From a virus, in the IMG/VR virus record IMGVR_UViG_3300035698_014920, positions 1 to 36,569 of that record: a stretch of 36,569 bases of DNA. One strand, given 5' to 3'. A program made the translations under genes and the position numbers. The notes under the pieces are model-generated. The model was not told where the DNA came from. It searched no databases and worked only from the letters and a program-made list of their open reading frames with translations. Positions 29,617-36,569 of the stretch are shown piece after piece. Numbering within the stretch: position 1 is the first letter of the stretch; every line of letters starts with the position of its first letter.

Positions 29617-30057
29617 TCATGCCATCATCATGTATTCTGCCGAATCCAGGATCCTGCAAAAAATTGCCGGGTCCTTTACTACAAAAACATCATACTCAAA
29701 GGGCTCGCCGATTATTCCACGGTGATCTGTCGGGTGCGGATCATGGACAATTCTCCCGTTTCTCCATACCACTGCGTGGTTCTGTTCAGCCTTGACAGCC
29801 CCTGGTGATTCTCCTATGGCGACAACATAGGTGTCCCGCAGGAACTCTTTCGCGATAGTCCCCTCAATAAACTTTATAGGGAGGAACAATAATCCTTTGC
29901 GGGCACACCATGCCTGCAGATGTTCCAAATATTTTTCATGGCCATCGGCCATAAAGTTCGGTACTGATTCAATCGGCAACTCAAAGATTGAGGCAACGCA
30001 TGCCCTCATACAATCGCCTGTCTTAAAATTGGTGATAGTCTGATTTACTGGTTTCAC
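29617..30057 (-). CDS. papain-like Cys/His/Asp protein
   Basis: This 146-aa protein starts at GTG 30057 after AAAGGAG. It has TGDCMRACVASIFELP (Cys16 at the start of a helix), EQNHAVVWRNGRIVHDPHP (His94, Asp106) and ends with acidic segments. This Cys, His, Asp order, with His starting a strand followed by a turn and the Asp in HDPHP, is the layout of papain-fold peptidases and related phage proteins. It may cleave peptides or amide bonds, or be a regulatory relic. Heptamer arrays flank it on both sides. It is somewhat less GC-rich than its neighbours. Confidence 0.72.
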   Translation of the reverse strand: MKPVNQTITNFKTGDCMRACVASIFELPIESVPNFMADGHEKYLEHLQAWCARKGLLFLPIKFIEGTIAKEFLRDTYVVAIGESPGAVKAEQNHAVVWRNGRIVHDPHPTDHRGIIGEPFEYDVFVVKDPAIFCRILDSAEYMMMA

Positions 30058-30070
30058 AGTTTCTCCTTTC

Positions 30071-30106
30071 CCTAGCGCCTAGCGCCTAGCGCCCAGCGCC
30101 TCATCC
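30071..30106. repeat. heptamer tandem array 3
   Basis: Units CTAGCGC three times, then CCAGCGC and CTCATCCTCATGCCA, almost the same as the end of array 2. It fills the gap between the 218-aa gene and the papain-like gene. Confidence 0.85.
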
Positions 30107-30763
30107 TCATGCCACTTCCTTCAGCTGCTCCTGCAGAGCCTGCATGGCATCCCGGATCGCTGTGAGCCGCTCGCGCGACACGAACACGTCGCCGTAGCGC
30201 TTCTGGATGGCCCTGATCTCGGCCGCGTATTTGTCCGGGTCGAACCGGATCTTGTCCAGGTAGCGGGTGACCAGGCTCACCCATGCCGGGGTCGTGTTGG
30301 TCTCCGGGGTGAGACGCAGGCGCTCGAATGCCTGGGTGCCGGCCTCGTCGTCAAACGCAAAGGTGAGCTGCTCCACGATGTCGACAAACGCGGCCTTTTT
30401 CCCGCGGGACGCCTTGACCAGGCCGGTCATGGCGCGCTTGTGAAATGCTTCATAAAACTGCTCCACCTCGGATGCATCCCCGGGCATGTAATAGCCCCCG
30501 CCGAGGCCGGACATGCAGATGATCGGAATGTCGTGGTTGATGATCAGGTGATTGATCAGGCGACGCGTCTCGCGCTTTGCCTGCTCGGGGTCGCAATAGC
30601 AGCCGAACAGACTCAGGGCAAGTTCTGTGGCCGGGCATGCTCTCTCCCGGCCGACATGGGCTTTAAGTGCCTTTAAACATGCCTGCTCGTCCTCGGTCAG
30701 TTCCAGGGTGTGCGTGCCGTCGGGCAGGATCCCCAGCCAGTTTTCCTTTATTAATTTACCCAT
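30107..30763 (-). CDS. helix-rich, possibly DNA-binding protein of unknown function
   Basis: This 218-aa protein has a winged-helix-like first half: TEDEQACLKALKAHVGRERACPATELALSLFG, then RETRRLINHLIINHDIPIICMSGLGGGYYMPG, where the last glycine-rich hairpin resembles a wing. The second half is helical with Arg-rich stretches (YAAEIRAIQKRYGDVFVSRERLTAI). It lies among transposition accessory genes, and a role in regulation or replication is possible. The family is not recognised. Confidence 0.72.
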   Translation of the reverse strand: MGKLIKENWLGILPDGTHTLELTEDEQACLKALKAHVGRERACPATELALSLFGCYCDPEQAKRETRRLINHLIINHDIPIICMSGLGGGYYMPGDASEVEQFYEAFHKRAMTGLVKASRGKKAAFVDIVEQLTFAFDDEAGTQAFERLRLTPETNTTPAWVSLVTRYLDKIRFDPDKYAAEIRAIQKRYGDVFVSRERLTAIRDAMQALQEQLKEVA

Positions 30764-30773
30764 AATATCCTCC

Positions 30774-31118
30774 TCAGATCCTCTGTAGGATCCAGTCGAG
30801 CTCGTCTCGGATCATACTGCAGAGCGTGTCCGCATTATCCGACTGTATGGTGATTGATACGGTGACCCGCTCCTTGCGATGTTTGTGCGTTGTGATCTCT
30901 GTGTGGGTGCCGGGTGCGTCCGGCAGGGTGCGTCCCTGGGCCGGATCTCCTGCGCCGGTCTCAGGCGTGTGAGCTTTTGTCCCTTTCGGGTAGAGCTCCT
31001 CCAGGAGGCCTTTATTCCGCAGGATGTTGTAGCAGTTGACGCACAGGCCCCTCGCCACGAGTTTTTTCTCTTTTCTGCAGTGGCGGCAGGGTGCCGGATC
31101 CCTTTTTGGTCTTGCCAT
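30774..31118 (-). CDS. zinc-finger-like protein
   Basis: This 114-aa protein starts MARPKRDPAPCRHCRKEKKLVARGLCVNCYNILRNKGLL, with Cys11-x2-Cys14 and Cys26-x2-Cys29 making a four-Cys zinc site. A Pro/Thr-rich linker follows and then a small C-terminal strand-helix unit (RVTVSITIQSDNADTLCSMIRDEL). Such proteins usually bind DNA or RNA. GAGGAGAAACT precedes the ATG. Confidence 0.75.
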   Translation of the reverse strand: MARPKRDPAPCRHCRKEKKLVARGLCVNCYNILRNKGLLEELYPKGTKAHTPETGAGDPAQGRTLPDAPGTHTEITTHKHRKERVTVSITIQSDNADTLCSMIRDELDWILQRI

Positions 31119-31127
31119 AGTTTCTCC

Positions 31128-31994
31128 TCAACTCCTGAAAGATTTGTGCTGCAGGTCCTCGGGCCGCGGGTTGTCCACGGCCACCCCGAGCTCGGCCGCG
31201 ATCTGCCTGCCCTGTTCACAATTCCAGCACTCGGTCATGATGTGCCCGGTGCCATCCTTTAAAACCTCGGTCTGTCTGCGTATGCAGACTAATTTGCGGA
31301 GCGTGCAGCTCATGCGCGTGCACAAAAAATACTCATCGTTTTCGTGGATATCGTCGAACGGGATAGACCGCTGCTCGGGCTCGGGCAGGTCCTTGTGAGT
31401 CGGCTGCTGTTGTCGCGGGATCCCGGTGAGCGTCCGAACGAACCAGTATTTGTCCACCTTGCGGATGTCGATCTCGTGCAGGTTTGCGATGATATATGTG
31501 CCGATGTCCGCGTCGCGGATAAACCATGAGTCGCCGCCCTGCTGAGGGGTACGCCTGGTCTCGCGCTTTTCCGCGCGCAGGCTCTTTTCCGAGATGGCGC
31601 GCATCACGAAATGCCGGTCGACCCCGAGGCATGCAGCCAGGCGCGTGGCAGACATGCCCCCCAGGTCCTTGAGCATGCCCATGCGCTTGCGCTTGAGCAC
31701 GATGCCCTGGGCACTGCGAGTGTAACCCTGCTCCATGAGCTTGCGCCGGATCACGGGCGGGGTATAGCGGGCAAAGGCCTTGAGGAGCCGCAGCTCTTCC
31801 GGGCCCCAGATCGGTTCCTTTTTTTGTTTGGCGATCCAGCCGTTCTCGATGGCATAGCGTGTGATTTTCCACCTGGGCAGGTCCAGGCGCGCTGCCAGGT
31901 CGTTGACCTGGTTGTCGCCCGTGGCGCATTGATACACACAGCGGATCTCCTCGTGCTGCTCGGGAGAGACCGGGTATTTATACGCGCCAGCCAT
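31128..31994 (-). CDS. multi-HTH DNA-binding regulator with C-terminal Cys cluster
   Basis: This 288-aa protein contains three helix-turn-helix-like units: VNDLAARLDLPRWKITRYAIENGW (residues about 31-54), PEELRLLKAFARYTPPVIRRKLMEQGYTRSAQGIVLKRKRMG (about 66-107, Myb/SANT-like) and ATRLAACLGVDRHFVMRAIS (about 115-134). The C-terminal third has Cys pairs (CTRMSCTLRKLVC, CWNCEQG) fit for zinc. It is the best candidate in this window for a phage transcription regulator. The target is unknown. Confidence 0.75.
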   Translation of the reverse strand: MAGAYKYPVSPEQHEEIRCVYQCATGDNQVNDLAARLDLPRWKITRYAIENGWIAKQKKEPIWGPEELRLLKAFARYTPPVIRRKLMEQGYTRSAQGIVLKRKRMGMLKDLGGMSATRLAACLGVDRHFVMRAISEKSLRAEKRETRRTPQQGGDSWFIRDADIGTYIIANLHEIDIRKVDKYWFVRTLTGIPRQQQPTHKDLPEPEQRSIPFDDIHENDEYFLCTRMSCTLRKLVCIRRQTEVLKDGTGHIMTECWNCEQGRQIAAELGVAVDNPRPEDLQHKSFRS

Positions 31995-31998
31995 GACC

Positions 31999-32658
31999 CT
32001 ATGACGCCTCTTTCAGCGCCGTTGCCGTTGCTGCCGGGGCGGCATCGGGCAGGGTGCGGCAAACATGCTCGGCCTCGGCAGCCAGGCACATCATGGCAAA
32101 GGTCAGCTGCTCGGGCAGACCGGCCTTTTCGATATCGCCGGTGTCGCGCTCCATTAAGCCGCAGAACCGGATCCATTTCTCGATAGACTCGTGGACACCG
32201 TCGCACACCTGCAGCGTGTAGCCGTCGCGCGTGATGCGCACGATTGCCTGCGGCTGGGGTGCTATCCATGCCCCACAGGTGCGGGCCTTTTTCGCGGTCC
32301 ACCGGTTAAGGTGGTCGCACCATATCGGGTCAAAGCCGGGCAGCTCGTGACGGTGGCCGCAGGTGCCGCAGTTCCCGCCGTGCCAGTTTTTCAGCTCCAG
32401 GATCCGCCCGAGATTGAGCACGAACATCATCTCGCCGTCGACCGCGCGGAAATCATAGCCGCGGTACTCGCGCCGCATAAACGGGTGCTTTGACGGGTCA
32501 TAGCCGTTGCACAGCCATACTTCATCGTAGTTTTTATCCGCGATGCGCTTTGACCAGTAGCGCTTATTTTCCCGGAATTCTTCGTTCTTTTCGCCGCGCG
32601 CCATCGCGTCGAACGGCTCGCGTTTTAATGTCAGATGCAGTACTTGCTTTTTATCCAT
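31999..32658 (-). CDS. ASCH-domain-like protein with Cys cluster
   Basis: This 219-aa protein is read from the ATG at 32658, preceded by AGGAGAG; an earlier in-frame ATG falls inside the upstream gene. Residues 1 to about 90 fit an ASCH-like fold: LHLTLKREPFDAMARGEKNEEFRENKRYWSKRI, then DEVWLCNGYD and AVDGEMMFVLNLGRI. ASCH/PUA-related domains bind nucleic acid or modified nucleotides. A Cys-rich segment (NCGTCGHRHEL, WCDHLNR, ARTCGAW) follows near residues 95-130 and then a helical tail. The combination is unusual. Confidence 0.72.
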   Translation of the reverse strand: MDKKQVLHLTLKREPFDAMARGEKNEEFRENKRYWSKRIADKNYDEVWLCNGYDPSKHPFMRREYRGYDFRAVDGEMMFVLNLGRILELKNWHGGNCGTCGHRHELPGFDPIWCDHLNRWTAKKARTCGAWIAPQPQAIVRITRDGYTLQVCDGVHESIEKWIRFCGLMERDTGDIEKAGLPEQLTFAMMCLAAEAEHVCRTLPDAAPAATATALKEAS

Positions 32659-32669
32659 GATCTCTCCTT

Positions 32670-33029
32670 TTAAAATTTCAGCCGACACAGCAGATAATTG
32701 TGCCTGACATAATTGAGCTCCATCGCGATTGTGCCGGCCAGAAAAACCTTTCTCCACTTAGGCGGCAGGGAGTCTGCAATGAAATACTGCATGATCGTGC
32801 AGACGATGACAGATACCGCGACCCGGTTGTTGCTCGGATACTCCGGCATGAAGGTATTACGCTCGCATCCGCCGCGGCGGATGACCCTGCACGTGGTAAG
32901 CCCGTCGGCAATATTCACCGCGATCGCGGCCGCCATGAGGCCCTTGTCATAGTTGTCCCACGGATCCCCGGCAAAGACCTGCAGAGGCAAAAGGGTTAAA
33001 ACCACCAGGGCCATGATCGCGCGTCTCAT
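32670..33029 (-). CDS. small membrane or exported protein
   Basis: This 119-aa protein has a signal-peptide-like N-terminus (MRRAIMALVVLTLLPLQVFA followed by GDPWDNYDK) and later hydrophobic stretches (GLMAAAIAVNIADGL; VAVSVIVCTIMQYFIA; VFLAGTIAMELNYV). It is probably an inner-membrane protein. The order after MuB suggests an early accessory function such as superinfection exclusion, which is inference. Confidence 0.68.
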   Translation of the reverse strand: MRRAIMALVVLTLLPLQVFAGDPWDNYDKGLMAAAIAVNIADGLTTCRVIRRGGCERNTFMPEYPSNNRVAVSVIVCTIMQYFIADSLPPKWRKVFLAGTIAMELNYVRHNYLLCRLKF

Positions 33030-33038
33030 ATTATAACC

Positions 33039-34223
33039 TCACGCCGCCAGGATGATCTCGGCGGTCACGGTCTGCTCGCCCATCTGCGCGGCAAGGTTCA
33101 TTGCCCGGGCCACGAGGTTGTTGACACTGAGCGGATAAGCCTTTTTCGGCAGGCGCTGCAGCACGGCATCGATGGCATCGTCGACAAAGATCTCAGCGTA
33201 ACGCCCGGCAGCGGCCCGGTCGAACTTGTGCTTGAGATAGTTTGCCGTCTCGGCACCCAGGTCGGTGATCTCGGCGATGGTGACGCGCCTGATCACCTCG
33301 CGCAGCTCCGGGTGCATGGACTCGTCCAGCAGGTATTTCAGCTCGGGCTGGCCGAGCAGGATGATGCCGAGCAGTTTCCGGTACCCGTCTTCAAGCTCGT
33401 GGATCTGCTTGAGGCACTTGATGGCCTTGACGCTCAGCAGGTGAGCCTCTTCGATGATGAGGACCTGGGTGAGCCCGGATGCTGCGCGGTTCTTGAGCAG
33501 GCGGTGTGCCTGGCGGGTTTTGGCTTCGAGCGATCGCCTGGGCGTCTCCTCAGAGATGTCCATGATGATCGCGTCGATAAGGCTCGATGGTGTGATCCGC
33601 GATTTGTCAATGATCACGGGAAAGATCACCTTGATGCCCTCGGCTGCCAGGCGGCCGGCAACGGCCTTGCGCATGATGCTCTTGCCGGATCCACACTCGC
33701 CATTGATGCCGGTAAACCCTGCGTTGCGGGCCGTCTCCATCATCATCTCGCGCAGGAAGATGTGCTCCTCCCCGAGATAGATGTCCTTTTCCTGCCCGAT
33801 CTCTCCGATAAACGGCGACCGGAAAAGTTTAAAGTGTTTCATTGCTGCATGTGTCAACATAATAACTCCCTCCTTTTGCTCTACGTTTTGCGGGTTGCCC
33901 GGTACCATCGCGGGCTGGGCCTGGGGTGCATGCACCTTGCGGCCGTGGCTCGTCGGGTAGCGCCGTCTGATCGGCGCGGGGCCGATCGAATCCCATATCG
34001 CGACCATAGCCAGGCCGTGTGCGTACAGCCATGCCATGCAGGCAGGCGTGCGCCGGATAAATGTCTCGATTGCCGCCACAAGGCGCGCATGTTCGGCAGG
34101 ATTACGGTGATGCAGTTCGTGGACAAAGGTGCGGGTGAACCGGTCGCGGTTGATCCCGGTGGCACCGGCAAGGTCGCGGCGGCTGATGCCTGCATCGATG
34201 AGCAGGTCACATATCCTCAGCAT
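33039..34223 (-). CDS. MuB-like AAA+ transposition target ATPase with N-terminal HTH
   Basis: This 394-aa protein has two parts. Residues 1 to about 65 form a helix-turn-helix (DLLIDAGISRRDLAGATGINRDRF) similar in place to the N-terminal domain of MuB. Residues from about 128 form an ExeA/MuB-type AAA+ ATPase: GECGSGKS (175-182, Walker A), VLIIEEAH (254-261, Walker B), LLGQPELKYLL (289-299, sensor region) and ELREVIRRV. MuB picks target DNA and stimulates transposase A. The ATG at 34223 overlaps the transposase stop. A second, strong site lies before the in-frame ATG at 33860 (residue 122), where most ExeA-type ATPases begin, so two forms may be made. Confidence 0.88.
   Translation of the reverse strand: MLRICDLLIDAGISRRDLAGATGINRDRFTRTFVHELHHRNPAEHARLVAAIETFIRRTPACMAWLYAHGLAMVAIWDSIGPAPIRRRYPTSHGRKVHAPQAQPAMVPGNPQNVEQKEGVIMLTHAAMKHFKLFRSPFIGEIGQEKDIYLGEEHIFLREMMMETARNAGFTGINGECGSGKSIMRKAVAGRLAAEGIKVIFPVIIDKSRITPSSLIDAIIMDISEETPRRSLEAKTRQAHRLLKNRAASGLTQVLIIEEAHLLSVKAIKCLKQIHELEDGYRKLLGIILLGQPELKYLLDESMHPELREVIRRVTIAEITDLGAETANYLKHKFDRAAAGRYAEIFVDDAIDAVLQRLPKKAYPLSVNNLVARAMNLAAQMGEQTVTAEIILAA
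33866..33874 (-). promoter_or_regulatory. internal ribosome-binding site within the MuB-like gene
   Basis: AGGAGGGAG on the minus strand, 5 bases before the in-frame ATG at 33860, lies inside the MuB-like reading frame between its HTH and ATPase parts. It is stronger than the site before the full-length start, which relies on overlap with the transposase stop. Confidence 0.65.
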
Positions 34224-35917
34224 GCAGCGCCCCCTGCGGCCGCGATCTTCGGCGGGGTAAAGGTGCCGGTGGCTGCGATCTCAGCCGCTATGCGATCGGC
34301 CTCGCCCTCGGGGATGCTCGCGCCATAGGTGCTCCTGATGGCCGTATTGAGCCCCAGGCTGATCTGACCGTGCTCTGCGATCAGGCGCTTGAATAGGGTG
34401 GTGACAGGGATGTCCTTCTGTGGCAGGTCCGCGCTTGTCAGTGCGTGCGGCACTCCCTTGCGCGGCATGAAATCGTGGGCGACACGCTCGGACAGGTTGC
34501 CCATGACCTGCAGGTCGGAAAACGGGATCGCGCCCTTTTTCTTCTCGTCTCCATACGCCAGATTGTCCGCGCGTTTTGCTGCGCGCTGGACCGGGGTCTC
34601 GGGTAGGGATTTAAACTCCTGGCCGATGATGGCGGCGTCTGTGGCAAAACCGGCCGCATCCTTTTCGATCGGCCCGGCAGCATATTCCTGGCCGTCATAG
34701 ATCACTGAGATCTCCGGCCAGGAAAACGGCCGCATGACCACGGAGACCTTTGCGCCAGGCATAAGGTTTTCGATGTGGCGGAGGCTGTACTCCTGCTTTT
34801 CATACCGGGCATTTCCCGGCCTGTATGATATGCTGTAGCGGCTTGATACGGTGCGCTCTTCGCTCGGGTGTGCAAACAGGTGGCGCAGCAGATCTCGGTC
34901 AGGCATCTCCCGAAGTTTGTCGCTGGGGATCCGCAGCCACATAGTGGTGCGGGCCTGGCCGTGGCGGGTATGTTTCTTTGTGGCATTATACCATACACAC
35001 CAGTCGAGTGCGCATTCGTTGAGCTCCTCGATGCTGCTCGCCGGGTTGAATTTCAGACCGGACTCGAACCAGCGCTCGACCAGGTCCTGCGCCTTCTCGA
35101 CGCTGCCGTCACGCGTCGGTGTGCCGGGCAGGCCCGCGGGCACATCCACATCCAGGTGGCGCAGCAGGGCAACCACCGGCTTGCTCTTGTTCGCGGCACC
35201 CGGGTCCATCATGAGGATCTCAGGCACGCCGCGGACGGGAAATTTCTCGTGTTTTGGTTCCCAGGCGCTGGCCAGGAAGTCGAAGAGGTCCTCGGCACGC
35301 TCGCCTGCGCTCTGGTAGTATTTCACATAGATGGCGCCGCTGTAGTGGTCGGTGAGGACCCAGCGGATGATCTTCCTTTTAATTTTGGCATAGTTTTCAA
35401 ACTTGTTTTTATAAAAGAGTTCGCGCGGCAGGATCTGCAGGGGCGAGCCCGGCCGCAGGTAATACTGGATACAGATCGATGCGTCGACCTGGTGCACGTG
35501 GTTGGGGTAAAGGCTCCGCATAGGGATATGCGGATCTGTGGCGAGCTGGCAGGTCTTGCTCATCTTGCGCTCGCGCAGCAGGGTCTGCAGACGCGATGCC
35601 GTGATCAATCCTCGCTCTATGATGCCGTTGTCCTCGGCAATGATCAGGGCCTTTTCCACCGGCATGATCGGGCCTTTGCGCTCCCGGCCGGAGACATGAA
35701 TCAGGGCAAATATGCAGTCAATCTGCTGTTCGGTCAGCACACTGCGGCCGGCATCAGCGCGCACCTTGCGGCCCGGAGCATAGCCGTGCCGCTTCGCGAT
35801 GCGGTAGAGCGTCTGGCGTGATTTGCCGGTGAGCGCCATGTATTCGTCCATGACGAGGTCTTTCTCGCCGTTAACGGCCTGTTTCAGCCGGGATACCATG
35901 TCGTCCTGCCAGGCCAT
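34217..35917 (-). CDS. Mu-type DDE transposase A
   Basis: This 566-aa protein is read from the ATG at 35917 (MAWQDDMVSRLKQAV), four bases after the preceding stop with AAGGGGTGA upstream; a longer reading would run into that gene. Residues about 20-45 form a HTH (DEYMALTGKSRQTLYRIAKRHG). The rve catalytic core has HQVDAS (Asp145), LMMDPG (Asp238) and SVEKAQ (Glu274), i.e. DD-x35-E. Residues about 385-470 form the Mu-transposase C-terminal barrel (ISYRPGNARYEKQEYSL; GAKVSVVMRPFSWPEISVIYDG) and the last about 90 residues probably contact MuB. It performs replicative transposition of the phage genome. Confidence 0.93.
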   Translation of the reverse strand: MAWQDDMVSRLKQAVNGEKDLVMDEYMALTGKSRQTLYRIAKRHGYAPGRKVRADAGRSVLTEQQIDCIFALIHVSGRERKGPIMPVEKALIIAEDNGIIERGLITASRLQTLLRERKMSKTCQLATDPHIPMRSLYPNHVHQVDASICIQYYLRPGSPLQILPRELFYKNKFENYAKIKRKIIRWVLTDHYSGAIYVKYYQSAGERAEDLFDFLASAWEPKHEKFPVRGVPEILMMDPGAANKSKPVVALLRHLDVDVPAGLPGTPTRDGSVEKAQDLVERWFESGLKFNPASSIEELNECALDWCVWYNATKKHTRHGQARTTMWLRIPSDKLREMPDRDLLRHLFAHPSEERTVSSRYSISYRPGNARYEKQEYSLRHIENLMPGAKVSVVMRPFSWPEISVIYDGQEYAAGPIEKDAAGFATDAAIIGQEFKSLPETPVQRAAKRADNLAYGDEKKKGAIPFSDLQVMGNLSERVAHDFMPRKGVPHALTSADLPQKDIPVTTLFKRLIAEHGQISLGLNTAIRSTYGASIPEGEADRIAAEIAATGTFTPPKIAAAGGAAC

Positions 35918-35921
35918 TATG

Positions 35922-36569
35922 TCACCCCTTGTCACCGATATCGCCGATGTCGAGCTTGAAATCATCATCATAGGATGCAGAGCCTTTCGGCGGCGTCCAG
36001 CCATTGTCCATCTCCGGGGTGCCATAGTGCTCTATCGCCGTATCGTGCAGGGCCGTTGCCAGGCGGCGGATATATCCGACGGTCTCCAGGTAGGCGGCCA
36101 TCATGTGCGGAGTGGCGTCGATCAGGTCGATCGCGTCCGGCTCGATGCGGGCGCTCATACCCGTGAACTGCAGTTTTATGGCCTCCAGCTGTTTGAGGAA
36201 TTCTTCTTCGCCCGGGGCAAACCCGCGCGCCTTGATCTCTCTCTCGTGGCGGGCAAGGTCGCGTTCCTGTTTGATGATGACCCGTTCCTTTTCTTTCATG
36301 ATGCGGTCTTTTGCCTTGAGTGTTAAGCCCTGTTCGGTGATGGTTTTGTCGCGGGATTCAAGCAGTGTCTCGATCGCTGCTTCGAGATCCTCGACATGAT
36401 CCGGGTCGAGAGGGATCTTTTCCTCGCCGATGGTCACGCCCTCGGCCTCGATGAGCAGGTCGCCGTCTGCGGCCGCGTAGCGGAGCTTTCTCAGCTCGCG
36501 GTAGCCGACCTTAAAACTGGCGACCGTCGCCAGAAAATCTTGCCCAAAATTTTCAAGGTTTTGAAGATC
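35922..36569 (-). CDS. coiled-coil early protein, 5' end outside the window
   Basis: The frame is open from the stop at 35922 to the window edge (216 codons without a stop), so the start lies beyond. The first visible residues (DLQNLENFGQDFLATVASFK) and the middle (LEAAIETLLESRDK; RIMKEKERVIIKQERDLARHE) are helical and coiled-coil-like, followed by a helical domain (MMAAYLETVGYIRRLATALHDTAIE) and an acidic end. A GTG at 36437 exists in frame but the coding character continues upstream. It directly precedes transposase A. No family is recognised. Confidence 0.75.
   Translation of the reverse strand, partial: DLQNLENFGQDFLATVASFKVGYRELRKLRYAAADGDLLIEAEGVTIGEEKIPLDPDHVEDLEAAIETLLESRDKTITEQGLTLKAKDRIMKEKERVIIKQERDLARHEREIKARGFAPGEEEFLKQLEAIKLQFTGMSARIEPDAIDLIDATPHMMAAYLETVGYIRRLATALHDTAIEHYGTPEMDNGWTPPKGSASYDDDFKLDIGDIGDKG

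Noticed and set aside
28198-30106. Heptamer arrays as a CRISPR
   Set aside because: The units are 7 bases, adjoining without spacers, and occur in three separate gaps. No repeat-spacer structure or cas gene is present.
33228-34328. 366-codon plus-strand frame opposite the MuB-like gene
   Set aside because: It is antisense to a gene with Walker motifs and good overlaps. Such frames are common opposite GC-rich genes, and its sequence shows no domain pattern or start site.
35922-36437. Start of the coiled-coil protein at the GTG at 36437
   Set aside because: The same frame continues without a stop to the window edge with protein-like content (ENFGQDFLATVASFKVGYRE), so the gene is more likely cut by the edge.
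1-36569. tRNA, rRNA or insertion sequence
   Set aside because: No cloverleaf-like or ribosomal sequence was seen, and the only transposase is the phage A protein in its normal setting.

Overview
This 36.6 kb window is almost entirely a Mu-like (transposable, contractile-tailed) prophage. All of its genes lie on the minus strand, so the phage reads from the right edge of the window to the left. The backbone matches phage Mu in gene order: DDE transposase and AAA+ target-site ATPase, an early accessory region ending in GemA, then lysis, terminase, portal, MuF head protein, protease/scaffold, capsid, tail sheath/tube, frameshifted tail chaperone, tape measure, baseplate and tail fibre. Virion genes overlap by 1-17 bp or sit a few bases apart. 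The DNA is GC-rich by eye, apart from AT-rich islands at about 1-115, 17110-17300 and 26480-27570. The host is a Gram-negative bacterium. A Desulfobacterota/deltaproteobacterial or similar environmental host is my guess; no host gene is present to confirm it.

Right part (36569-28233, early genes): a coiled-coil protein running off the window edge; transposase A (D145, D238, E274, DD-x35-E spacing); a MuB-like ATPase with an N-terminal HTH and a second strong internal start; a small membrane protein; an ASCH plus Cys-cluster protein; three likely DNA- or zinc-binding proteins; a papain-like Cys/His/Asp protein; then a tightly coupled mini-operon (66-aa basic protein, 40-aa membrane protein, canonical PilZ c-di-GMP receptor, 32-aa ORF, GemA). 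Three intergenic heptamer arrays punctuate this region.

Middle (28177-24235): a cassette of six or seven virion-like or unknown genes, placed unusually between GemA and the lysis genes. It includes an AT-rich pair of foreign appearance, a Cys-rich protein and a protein built of thirteen 20-residue repeats. Copies of one intrinsic-terminator element (27819-27880, 24131-24188) bound this cassette. A third copy lies at 16584-16646 between the MuF/zinc-protein genes and the protease.

Left part (24109-320): amidase, holin, DUF2730-like protein, winged-helix protein, small and large terminase, portal, and a MuF-like head protein with a long C-terminal extension resembling a GNAT fold plus a JAMM-like motif (a candidate phage-delivered effector). 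Two paralogous small cysteine proteins follow it directly. The Mu head and tail order then runs on: protease I with in-frame scaffold Z, decoration protein, capsid, gp35-like, gp36, gpG, gp37, gp38, sheath, tube, gp41-like chaperone with a clear -1 frameshift extension, tape measure, gpN, gpP, gp45, gp46, gp47 carrying a duplicated 70-residue insert, a gp48 protein fused to carbohydrate-binding-like domains, and a beta-helical tail fibre.

The last 319 bases hold no protein gene. They contain an AT-rich flank, repeated motifs and a plus-strand promoter-like sequence followed by an intrinsic terminator, possibly a small RNA and/or the phage right end. The repressor, ner, Mor/C activators, invertase and tail-fibre chaperone of Mu are not visible here.
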